9,208 bases of DNA, from the NCBI GenBank assembly GCA_046292445.1, contig JBKBQT010000063.1, positions 1 to 9,208 on the forward strand. The letters are read 5' to 3'. Positions 1 to 5,595 of the stretch are shown here, in pieces. The notes under the pieces were generated by a model, which saw only the letters and a program-made list of their open reading frames with translations, was not told the DNA's origin and searched no databases. Each line of letters begins with the position of its first letter. The stretch's first letter is position 1. Both the position numbers and the translations under genes were made by a program. Source of the DNA: CALIZF01 sp046292445 (GTDB taxonomy: Bacteria > Pseudomonadota > Alphaproteobacteria > Rhodobacterales > Rhodobacteraceae).

Positions 1-437
1 ACGATCACCCGCTCGAACCCCCAGCCGATCGCCCCCGTCACCGCCATCGCGGCAAGAACGGCCAGCACGAGCGCGACGAGGTTGAGCGCGAGCGACGGCG
101 CCCCGGTCATTGCAGCGAGCGCGAGCAGGACCGACACGCCGACGAAGGCCCCGAAGGACACGAAGGCGCCATGGCCGAAGTTGATGACATCCATCAGCCC
201 GAAGATCAGCGTCATGCCGCTGGCGATGATGAAGATCATCATGCCCATGGCGAGGCCCGAGACGGTGAGCGTCAGCCAGCTTGGCGTGTTGGGGATGGCG
301 AGGAAGCCGAGGATCACAAGCGCGGGCACCAGAAGGGCGGGCCACCAGGGCTCCATCCGCGTCGCCAGCGGCGGCCTCGCGAAGGTGGGGGCGTGTTCGG
401 GGGCGATGTCCGTGCCGGTGCGGGGGGCGGAGGTCAT
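1..437 (-). CDS. livH: Branched-chain amino acid-type ABC transporter permease, LivH family (partial, N-terminal part)
   Basis: This is an inner-membrane permease subunit of a HAAT-family importer, which forms half of the translocation channel. It reads leftward from ATG at 437-435 and is cut by the window edge after 145 codons, about half of a usual 290-340 residue permease. A hydrophilic start of about 30 residues is followed by hydrophobic segments near residues 32-50, 55-82, 88-108 and 115-138. The motif GLMDVINFGHGAF (80-92) matches the LivH signature (GLxxVINFxHG) rather than the LivM type (GQxSLGH), and the ERVIV at the cut end also fits LivH. The ATG overlaps the livF stop by 4 bases (ATGA), and GGAG at 449-446 gives an 8-base SD spacing. 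Translational coupling to livF is therefore likely. A LivM partner is expected just beyond the left edge. Family assignment is firm; the transported substrate is unknown. Confidence 0.9.
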   Translation of the reverse strand, partial: MTSAPRTGTDIAPEHAPTFARPPLATRMEPWWPALLVPALVILGFLAIPNTPSWLTLTVSGLAMGMMIFIIASGMTLIFGLMDVINFGHGAFVSFGAFVGVSVLLALAAMTGAPSLALNLVALVLAVLAAMAVTGAIGWGFERVI

Positions 438-1156
438 CCGGGATGCTCCATCGTCAGGCCCATCAGGCGCGATTGCAGGGCGGTATCGGCGGCGAGGGTG
501 GCCATCGGGCCGGCCCAGACGGTGCGCCCCTCGTCCATCACCGCGGCATGGTCGCCGAGTGCGCGGGCGAGGGCAAAGTTCTGCTCGACCAGGACGATGG
601 TGGCGCCGCCCTGCTTGAGATCGCGCAGGGCGCGGGCGAGCGTGGTCACGATGGCCGGGGCGAGGCCCTTTGACGGCTCGTCGATGAGGTAGAGCCGCCG
701 CTTTTCGATCATCGCGCGGGCGCAGGCGAGCATCTGTTTCTGCCCGCCCGACAGCGTGCCGGCGGGCGCCTTCCAGAAGGTGCGCAGCGGGGGGAAGGCG
801 GCCTGAAGCCAGTCGAGGCGCGCCGCGTCGATCGGGCCGGACACGGCGCCGAGCACCATGTTCTCCTCGACCGTGAGGTTGGCGAAGATGCCCATGTCCT
901 CGGGGACGAAGCCGATCCCGGCGCGGGCGATGGCGGCCGGCGTCAGCCCGGCGATGTCGCGCCCGTCGAGCACGATCCGCCCCGCCTTTGCCCGCCACAG
1001 GCCCATGATCGTGCGCAGCGTCGTCGTCTTGCCCGCGCCGTTGCGCCCGAGGATCATCGTGACGGCGCCCTCGGGGACGGCAAGGTCCACCCCGTGCAGG
1101 ATGTGGTATTGCCCGATGTCGGTCACGACGCCTTCCAGTGTCAGAAGATCAGACAT
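434..1156 (-). CDS. livF: Branched-chain amino acid-type ABC transporter ATP-binding protein LivF
   Basis: This is one of the two cytoplasmic ATPases that power the HAAT importer. The 240 residues are full length for LivF. Visible motifs are Walker A GRNGAGKTT (37-45), ABC signature LSGGQ (135-139), Walker B LYLIDEP (155-161) followed by SKGLAP in the D-loop region, and the LVEQN switch segment (189-193), which carries Q where most ABC ATPases have H, as is usual in LivF. The segment after the Q-loop position reads VPEDMGIFANLTVEEN (85-99) instead of the commoner VPEGRRIF type, which suggests a divergent LivF subgroup. The ATG at 1156 has GGGAG seven bases upstream (1168-1164) and lies inside the end of livG (8-base overlap). 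Its stop overlaps livH by 4 bases, so the three genes form one operon. Confidence 0.95.
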   Translation of the reverse strand: MSDLLTLEGVVTDIGQYHILHGVDLAVPEGAVTMILGRNGAGKTTTLRTIMGLWRAKAGRIVLDGRDIAGLTPAAIARAGIGFVPEDMGIFANLTVEENMVLGAVSGPIDAARLDWLQAAFPPLRTFWKAPAGTLSGGQKQMLACARAMIEKRRLYLIDEPSKGLAPAIVTTLARALRDLKQGGATIVLVEQNFALARALGDHAAVMDEGRTVWAGPMATLAADTALQSRLMGLTMEHPG

Positions 1157-1910
1157 CGGTCAGCTCCCGCCCCAGATAGGCCTCGCGCACCACATCGCTG
1201 GCCATGACCGCGGCCGGCGGGCCGTCGGCGACCAGTGCGCCGTTGTGCAGCACCACGATGCGGTCGGCGAGGCTGCGGATCACGTCCATCTTGTGCTCGA
1301 CCAGAAGGACGGTCGCGGCCGGATCGGCCTTGATCTCGGCGATCAGGCTGAGGATCACCGGCGCCTCGTCCACCGACATGCCGGCGGTCGGCTCGTCGAA
1401 CATGAACACGCGCGGCCTGAGCGCCAGCATCAGCGCGACCTCGAGCTTGCGCTGGTCGCCATGGGGCAGGGCGGCGACGGGCAGATGCGCCTGCGCAGTC
1501 AGGCGCACGCGGTCCACCAGCGCCTCGGCCTCGGCCGTCAGGTCGCGGTGGCGGGCGGCGACGGTCAGGAGGTTGAACCCCCGCCCTTGCCGCGCCTGCA
1601 CCACGAGGCGGACGTTCTCGAGAACGGAAAGGCCGGGGAAGAGGTTGGTCAGCTGGAACGCCCGCCCGAGGCCTGCGCGCGTGCGGGCGGGGACCGAGGC
1701 GCGGGTGATGTCCTGCCCGTTCAGCAGGACGGAGCCGGCGCTGGCGCCGAGCTGGCCCGAGATGAGGTTGAAATAGGTCGTCTTGCCCGCCCCGTTGGGT
1801 CCGACGATGGCTGTAAGCTCGCCGGGGCGGAAGGCGCAGGTGACGGCATCGACGGCAACGTGGCCGCCGAATCGCACCGTCAGGCGCCGGGTTTCGAGCG
1901 AGGGGGTCAT
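1149..1910 (-). CDS. livG: Branched-chain amino acid-type ABC transporter ATP-binding protein LivG
   Basis: This is the second ATPase of the importer and pairs with LivF on the cytoplasmic face of the permeases. The 253 residues are normal LivG length. Motifs are Walker A GPNGAGKTT (37-45), Q-loop GRAFQLTNLF (82-91, Q86), signature LPHGDQRKLEVA (148-159), Walker B VFMFDEP (168-174) with TAGMS after it, and a true H-loop VEHKMDV (204-210, H206). The extra helix between Q-loop and signature (about 105-140) and the C-terminal VREAYLG (241-247) are typical of LivG. ATG at 1910 is the natural start because the first beta-strand begins a few residues later. No strong SD is visible upstream, so translation may start weakly. 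It follows the binding-protein gene after a 180-base gap with two hairpins, and overlaps livF by 8 bases. Confidence 0.95.
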   Translation of the reverse strand: MTPSLETRRLTVRFGGHVAVDAVTCAFRPGELTAIVGPNGAGKTTYFNLISGQLGASAGSVLLNGQDITRASVPARTRAGLGRAFQLTNLFPGLSVLENVRLVVQARQGRGFNLLTVAARHRDLTAEAEALVDRVRLTAQAHLPVAALPHGDQRKLEVALMLALRPRVFMFDEPTAGMSVDEAPVILSLIAEIKADPAATVLLVEHKMDVIRSLADRIVVLHNGALVADGPPAAVMASDVVREAYLGRELTDV

Positions 1911-1945
1911 GGGCGTGGTCCGATGGTGGGGTGTGGGCGGGAAGG

Positions 1946-1995
1946 CCGGGGGGCCCGCCCCCCGGACCCCCGGGAGTATTTGGAGAACGATGAAG
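1946..1995. repeat. Rhodobacterales-type intergenic hairpin-plus-tail repeat
   Basis: A perfect 8-bp GC inverted repeat (1946-1953 with 1958-1965, loop CCCG) is followed by a CCCCCGGGAGTATTTGG stretch (1967-1983) ending in a GATGAAG tail (1989-1995). From memory, similar hairpins followed by GGGAGTATTT and a purine-rich tail recur between genes in Rhodobacter, Paracoccus and relatives. Only one copy lies in this window, so repetitiveness cannot be shown here. It sits between the binding-protein gene and livG, both read leftward, so it would be transcribed as part of the operon. A role in mRNA 3'-end protection or partial termination is inferred. Confidence 0.55.
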
Positions 1996-2053
1996 CGGCG
2001 AGGCTGCGGCGAGGAGGTTCGCCGGCGGCAGGATCGGCGGGCCGGCCGCGGTT

Positions 2054-2083
2054 GCGGGCGGCCCTGCCGGCAGGGCTGCCCGC
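2054..2083 (-). terminator. Stem-loop just after the binding-protein gene (attenuator or 3'-end stabiliser)
   Basis: Positions 2054-2067 and 2070-2083 form a 14-bp inverted repeat with one mismatch and a 2-base centre (about a 4-6 base loop in practice). It begins 8 bases after the stop codon of the minus-strand binding-protein gene. No T-run follows on the minus strand, so a classical intrinsic terminator is unlikely. Partial termination or protection of the upstream mRNA from 3' exonucleases fits better, as known for the malE-malF REP region in E. coli. This would raise binding-protein levels over the ATPases and permeases. Confidence 0.5.
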
Positions 2084-2090
2084 TTCGCGC

Positions 2091-3266
2091 TCAGCGCCGG
2101 TTGCGCACGGGCACAGGCATGTCGTCGATGCCGATGACGCGGACGAGTTCGGGGATCGCCCAGGCGACGGCGGGATCGACCTTGATGCGGAAGTGATACA
2201 TTTCCTGCAGCGCCTGGTGATCCTCGGCGCGGAAGATCATCGTGCCCTTCGGCGTCTCGAACGACATCCCCTCCATCGCCGCGATCAGCGCCTCGGTGTC
2301 GGTCGTGCCGGCCTTTTTCAGCGCCTCGACCGCCGCGATCCCGGCCGCCATGCCGCCGGCGGTGAAGAAATCGGGTGGGGTGCCGAAGCGGGCCATGTGT
2401 TCCTTCACCAGCCAGTCGTTCACCGGGTTCTGCGGGATTTCGTAGTAATAGTAGGTGGCGCCCTCCATGCCGGGGAAGTCCTTGTAGGCGGCCATCGCGG
2501 CGAGGATGTTGCCGCCCGTCGCCAGTTCGATCCCGAAGCGGCCGGGATCCATCGCCTGGATCTTGCCTATCGGGTTGCCGCCGCCGGCCCAGATGACGAA
2601 GAGCTTCTTCTCGCCCTCGACATCCTTCATCGCGTTGAAGATGCGTTCGGCGAAGGCGGTGAAGTCGGTCGTGTCGGTGGGGGCGTATTCCTCGTGCACG
2701 ATCTCGGCCGGGGTGCCGGCGAGCGCCTCGCGAAAGGCGGCGATGCCGTCGCGGCCGAAGGCATAGTCCTGCGCGAGCGTGGCGATCTTGACCCCCTCGC
2801 GCCCGAGCGCGATGGCGTTCGAGATCGCATCCTGCGACGAGTTGCGCCCGGTGCGGAAGATATAGCGGTTCCAGGCCGCGCCGGTGATCGAATCCGCCAC
2901 CGCCGGTTCGACGATCAGGATGCGCTCGTATTCCTCGGCGACCGGCAGCATGGCGAGGGCGACGCCCGAGCCGATCGGGCCGATGGCGATATGGGCGTCG
3001 TCGTCGCCGAAGGCCTCGGCCAGCAGTGCCTTGCCCATGTCGGGCTTGAGCTGGCTGTCCTTCTCGATCACGACGATGGGCTCGCCGTTGACCGTCATGG
3101 TGCCGCCGGTCGCATATTCGAGGCCGAGCATCAGGCCGTCATGGCTCTGCTTGGCATAGGCTTCGAGGGCGCCGGTCTTGTCGTAGACATGGGCGATGCG
3201 GATCTCGGCTGCAGCCGGCAGCGCGAGGGCGATGGCGGTCAGCGCGGCCGCGATGGGTAATCTCAT
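2091..3266 (-). CDS. Periplasmic substrate-binding protein of a branched-chain-type (HAAT) ABC importer
   Basis: This is the periplasmic receptor that captures the substrate and delivers it to the LivH/M-type permeases. The 391 residues fit the Peripla_BP_6/LivK-like family. A clean signal peptide is visible: MRLP, a hydrophobic core, then cleavage after PAAA (about residue 20) before EIRIAHVYDKTGAL. The two-lobe fold markers are AIGPIGSGVALAMLP (94-108), the lobe-2 strand IATLAQDYAFGRDG (161-174), and the C-terminal RAEDHQALQEMYHFRIK (346-362), which is common in members that bind amino acids, amides or aromatics. ATG at 3266 has a good SD, GGAGG ending five bases upstream. It is first in an operon with livG-livF-livH. 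The substrate cannot be read from sequence: a branched-chain amino acid is the default, but aromatic acids or amides are possible. Confidence 0.92.
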   Translation of the reverse strand: MRLPIAAALTAIALALPAAAEIRIAHVYDKTGALEAYAKQSHDGLMLGLEYATGGTMTVNGEPIVVIEKDSQLKPDMGKALLAEAFGDDDAHIAIGPIGSGVALAMLPVAEEYERILIVEPAVADSITGAAWNRYIFRTGRNSSQDAISNAIALGREGVKIATLAQDYAFGRDGIAAFREALAGTPAEIVHEEYAPTDTTDFTAFAERIFNAMKDVEGEKKLFVIWAGGGNPIGKIQAMDPGRFGIELATGGNILAAMAAYKDFPGMEGATYYYYEIPQNPVNDWLVKEHMARFGTPPDFFTAGGMAAGIAAVEALKKAGTTDTEALIAAMEGMSFETPKGTMIFRAEDHQALQEMYHFRIKVDPAVAWAIPELVRVIGIDDMPVPVRNRR

Positions 3267-3278
3267 CTCTTCCTCCCC

Positions 3279-3306
3279 TGAAACATGATGGATGATTCAT
3301 GTTTCA
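3279..3306. promoter_or_regulatory. Perfect 10-bp inverted repeat, candidate repressor operator of the importer operon
   Basis: TGAAACATGA (3279-3288) and TCATGTTTCA (3297-3306) are exact reverse complements around an 8-base spacer. The site is much more AT-rich than its surroundings. It lies between the candidate -10 box and the SD of the binding-protein gene, covering the predicted transcription start. That is the position expected for a repressor operator of the TetR, GntR or MarR kind. The same sequence could fold as a hairpin in the 5' leader or mark the 3' end of the upstream ydcF-like transcript, but no T-run follows on the minus strand. The regulator is not in the window. Confidence 0.6.
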
Positions 3307-3310
3307 CCAA

Positions 3311-3339
3311 GCGCTATCGGCCGGGGCGATTCGTGTCAA
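3311..3339 (-). promoter_or_regulatory. Candidate sigma-70-type promoter of the importer operon
   Basis: Reading the minus strand, a consensus -35 box TTGACA (3339-3334) is followed after exactly 17 bases by TAGCGC (3316-3311), a weak -10 box. Transcription would start near 3304, leaving a leader of about 38 bases before the ATG at 3266, with the 10-bp inverted repeat on the start site. The -10 overlaps the TAG stop of the upstream ydcF-like gene. The perfect -35 with a poor -10 suits a controlled promoter. Confidence 0.5.
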
Positions 3340-3859
3340 TATCGCGGCCGCTGCTTCGGCGGCGCAGGGCCAGCCACTTGACGATTGCCGCCCCCTCGCG
3401 CAGCCAGTCGAGGGCAAGGCGCAGGCGTGATCCGGTGCTACGGCCCGGGCTTGCGGTCGTGGCGGGCAGGCCGTGGGCGCGGGCGATCAGGCGGGCGCGC
3501 GGGGCGTGGAAGCGGTCGGTCACGATCACCACGGCCGCGCCGGGGGGCAGCAGCGGCGCCGACAGGGCGATGTTCTGCGCGGTGTTGCGGGACGCCGTTT
3601 CCAGCACGATCGCCCGGTCCGGCACGCCGGCCTCGCGCAGCAGGCGGTGCATCACGGCCGCCTCGGGCACCGGATGGCGCACCGCGCCACCGGTTGCCAC
3701 GATCCGCCCGACCGAACCGGCATGCCAGAGCATGGCAGCATGCGCGGTGCGGCGCAGCATCGCCGCCGAGGGGCTGCCGTCGCGGTGCAGCGCCGCGCCG
3801 AGCAGTAGCGCGACGGGTTTACCCGAAGCCGGGGGCAAGGCGCATCTCGCCGGTCGCAA
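3314..3859 (-). CDS. YdcF-family (DUF218) protein, short soluble form
   Basis: The function is not established. DUF218 includes E. coli YdcF (reported to bind S-adenosylmethionine), SanA and ElyC (envelope integrity). Family marks in order are the first strand VALLLGAAL (16-24), PSAAMLRRTAHA with R36-R37 (30-41), IVATGGAV (53-60), E66 of PVPEAAVM, SRNTAQN (90-96) and VTDRFHAPRARLIA (113-126), where the family usually has VTSxYHxxRA. About 181 residues and no N-terminal membrane segment distinguish it from SanA and ElyC, so it is probably cytoplasmic. The start is uncertain: no ATG is in frame, and TTG at 3859 or at 3838 would both lie inside the 3' end of the asparaginase gene, which stops at 3819. 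Translation is therefore likely coupled to it. The last 15 residues are basic and may be disordered. Confidence 0.82.
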   Translation of the reverse strand: MRPARCALPPASGKPVALLLGAALHRDGSPSAAMLRRTAHAAMLWHAGSVGRIVATGGAVRHPVPEAAVMHRLLREAGVPDRAIVLETASRNTAQNIALSAPLLPPGAAVVIVTDRFHAPRARLIARAHGLPATTASPGRSTGSRLRLALDWLREGAAIVKWLALRRRSSGRDIDTNRPGR

Positions 3860-4802
3860 GGCCGCGCCAGTTGCGGATCGGCGCGCCGAGGTAGCGCCGC
3901 GCGGCCGGATCGCCCGCGTCCAGCACCCCGAGCCGGACGAGAAGCGCGGTCACCGCCGCCTCGGCCGCCCGCGTCGCGCCATCGGCGATCTTGAGCGCGA
4001 GGCCCATGCGCCGGCCCGGCAGGATCGCGACGAACACGCCCTCGGCACCGGTCTTGACGGCGGCCTGCCCGCGCAGCGCGCGCATCAGGATCGTGCAGGC
4101 GCGTCCCTCGCCGGCGACGAGGTCGGGATGGGCCATCATCGCATCTGTCAGGCGCCGCATCGCGCGGCCGCGCGCATCGCCGTCGCCCGCGGCAGCAAAG
4201 GCGGCCATCGCGCGGGCAAGGCCGTGGACAGTTGTGGCCGGGTTGGGCGCCGAACAGCCGTCGATGCCGTAGCCCGGCGAGGCTTCGCCCGTCACCGCCT
4301 CGAACGCGGTGCGGACCGCCTGCTGCACCGGATGGTCGGGCGCGACATACTCCGGGCCCGCGCGCAGGTGCCGGGCGAGCGTGAGGAACCCCGCATGCTT
4401 GCCCGAACAGTTGTTGTGAATCTGGCAGGGGCCGGCGCCGGCGCGGATGAGGCGGTCGCGTTCGTCCCGGTCGGCCGGTTCATGCGCGCCGCAGCGCAGG
4501 TCGCCCTCGCCGAGCCCGAGATCGGCGAGCCAGCGGGCGACGGCCTCGACATGGATCGCCGCGCCCTGGTGGCTTGCGCAGGCCAGCGCGACCTGCGCGT
4601 CGCTCAGCGCCGCGCCCGCGCCGGTTTCCATCAGCGGCAGCGCCTGCACCATCTTGCAGGACGAGCGGGGAAAGATCACCGCTCCCGGGTCGCCCCAGGC
4701 CTCGACGATGCCGCCTTGCGCATCGCAGATCACCGCATGCCCGGCATGCAGGCTTTCCAGCATCCCGCCCCGCCAGAGCCCCACCATCGGAACCGCCGCC
4801 AT
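3819..4802 (-). CDS. Type II asparaginase, Rhizobium etli ReAII/ReAV type (Asparaginase_II family)
   Basis: It hydrolyses L-asparagine to L-aspartate and ammonia, probably in the cytoplasm since no signal peptide is visible. It belongs to the R. etli class, unrelated to E. coli AnsA/AnsB and to the Ntn-hydrolase plant type. Numbering is from an upstream GTG at 4820. The residues that match the known active site are all present: SSCK (S53, K56; the ReAV Ser48-Lys51 pair), S83 of ASHQG (ReAV Ser80), K256 of VKTGAEG (ReAV Lys263), and the zinc ligands C138 and K141 in NNCSGKHAG and C189 in GIDGCSAPN. The enzyme should therefore be active. I favour ATG at 4802 (GGGGA six bases upstream, 327 residues), which starts close to the family's first strand. 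GTG at 4820 would give 333 residues. It overlaps the ydcF-like gene downstream. Confidence 0.9.
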   Translation of the reverse strand: MAAVPMVGLWRGGMLESLHAGHAVICDAQGGIVEAWGDPGAVIFPRSSCKMVQALPLMETGAGAALSDAQVALACASHQGAAIHVEAVARWLADLGLGEGDLRCGAHEPADRDERDRLIRAGAGPCQIHNNCSGKHAGFLTLARHLRAGPEYVAPDHPVQQAVRTAFEAVTGEASPGYGIDGCSAPNPATTVHGLARAMAAFAAAGDGDARGRAMRRLTDAMMAHPDLVAGEGRACTILMRALRGQAAVKTGAEGVFVAILPGRRMGLALKIADGATRAAEAAVTALLVRLGVLDAGDPAARRYLGAPIRNWRGLATGEMRLAPGFG

Positions 4803-4820
4803 CGCCCATCCCCATAACAC

Positions 4821-4978
4821 ATGCGCGATTTTCCGCCCTGAGGGGTTTCGCGCCAGCCCCGTTTCGCGCTAGAAGCCCTAATCGAGTTGACGCACCCCGC
4901 GCCATGGGAAAAGCACGCAGGTCAGGCGGCACCCGGGCAGGCCAGTCGGCCGGGGCATGGGCTGGAGGCACGGAACGC
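4821..4978. promoter_or_regulatory. Divergent intergenic region between asparaginase and IalB-like genes
   Basis: These 158 bases must carry the promoters of both neighbours, but none is convincing. A direct repeat GTTTCGCGC occurs at 4845-4853 and 4861-4869, 16 bases apart, and the second copy is followed by TAGAAG (4870-4875), a possible -10. TTGACG (4887-4892) could be a -35 but lacks a good -10. GGAGG at 4964-4968 is the SD for the IalB-like gene. Confidence 0.3.
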
Positions 4979-5500
4979 ATGAAGCTTTGGGTCACGGGTG
5001 CAGCGGTCGCCGCGATGCTTGCCCTTACAGGGATCGCATCGGCCCAGGAATCGACCAACCGCGTCGCCACGCGCACGGACTGGAGCGTGTTCACCGAGGC
5101 GAGCCCGCGGGAATGCTGGGGTGTCTCGGCGCCCAAGCAGACGGTGAACACCCGCGACGGGCGCCCCGTTTCGGTGCGGCGCGGGGACATATTCCTTTTC
5201 GTCACCTTCCGCCCCGGCACGGGTGCGGCGGGCGAGATCAGCTTTACCGGCGGTTATCCGTTCGCGCCCAATTCCACCGTCTCGGTTCAGATCGGATCGG
5301 ACCGGTTCGAGCTGTTCACGGACAACGAATGGGCCTGGCCGCAGAACGCCCAGGCCGATGCCGCGCTTCTGGCGGCGATGAAGCGGGGGACCGAGGCGGT
5401 GCTGACGGCGCGCTCGGCGCGCGGCACGCAGACGGTCGACACGTTCTCGCTGCTCGGCTTCACTGCGGCGATGACCGAGGCGGAAGCGCGCTGCAAGTGA
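4979..5500 (+). CDS. Invasion-associated locus B (IalB) family secreted protein
   Basis: The 173 residues begin with a signal peptide (MKLWVTGAAV core, cleavage after IASA, about residue 22), so the product is periplasmic or surface exposed. The mature part matches the IalB pattern: TDWSVF (33-38), ECWGVSAPKQ (45-54), VRRGDIFLFVTFRP (66-79), GYPFAPNSTVSVQIG (92-106), FELFTDNEWAWP (110-121), MKRGTEAVLTARSARGT (134-150) and FSLLGFTAA (156-164), with a final C172. C46 and C172 could form a disulfide. IalB is known from Bartonella erythrocyte invasion, but the family is widespread in free-living alphaproteobacteria where its role is unknown, so the name should not be read as virulence. ATG at 4979 is chosen because GGAGG lies ten bases upstream and the signal peptide starts there. 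An in-frame ATG at 4904 would add 25 residues ahead of the signal peptide. Confidence 0.85.
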   Translation: MKLWVTGAAVAAMLALTGIASAQESTNRVATRTDWSVFTEASPRECWGVSAPKQTVNTRDGRPVSVRRGDIFLFVTFRPGTGAAGEISFTGGYPFAPNSTVSVQIGSDRFELFTDNEWAWPQNAQADAALLAAMKRGTEAVLTARSARGTQTVDTFSLLGFTAAMTEAEARCK

Positions 5501-5506
5501 CCTGAC

Positions 5507-5540
5507 CGGCCGGCCAGCGCGCCGGCCGCAGGCGTCTTTT
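5507..5540 (+). terminator. Terminator-like hairpin after the IalB-like gene
   Basis: CGGCCGGC (5507-5514) and GCCGGCCG (5521-5528) form a perfect 8-bp stem with a 6-base loop, starting 7 bases after the stop codon. A TCTTTT run follows at 5535-5540, with an 8-base gap between stem and T-run. The gap makes it weaker than a textbook intrinsic terminator, but position and strand fit an end for the IalB-like transcript before rlmN. Confidence 0.55.
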
Positions 5541-5553
5541 CGCGGATCGCGGG

Positions 5554-5582
5554 TTTCGCGCGGCGGCAATCGGGCCTATATC
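5554..5582 (+). promoter_or_regulatory. Weak candidate promoter for rlmN
   Basis: TATATC (5577-5582) is a fair -10 box in a GC-rich region, with TTTCGC (5554-5559) 17 bases upstream as a poor -35. A start near 5589 would leave a leader of only about 7 bases before GTG 5596. Either translation is nearly leaderless or it begins at a later GTG (5611 or 5644). Confidence 0.3.
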
Positions 5583-5595
5583 CGCGTATCGACCC

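Noticed and set aside
858..3260. An 800-codon open frame on the plus strand, antisense to livF, livG and the binding-protein gene
   Set aside because: Composition is Arg/Gly/His-rich with no recognisable domain, and it spans the two-hairpin gap. The opposite strand has three clear family members. Long antisense frames are expected in GC-rich DNA.
3285..4817. A 510-codon plus-strand open frame antisense to the YdcF-like and asparaginase genes
   Set aside because: Low-complexity Arg/Ala content and no motif, while the minus strand encodes intact catalytic residues throughout.
4904..4978. An earlier in-frame ATG for the IalB-like protein
   Set aside because: It would place 25 hydrophilic residues ahead of a standard signal peptide, and the GGAGG at 4964-4968 fits the later start.
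4480..5220. A 246-codon minus-strand frame crossing the asparaginase start and the IalB-like gene
   Set aside because: It overlaps two supported genes and their divergent intergenic region. There is no recognisable domain.
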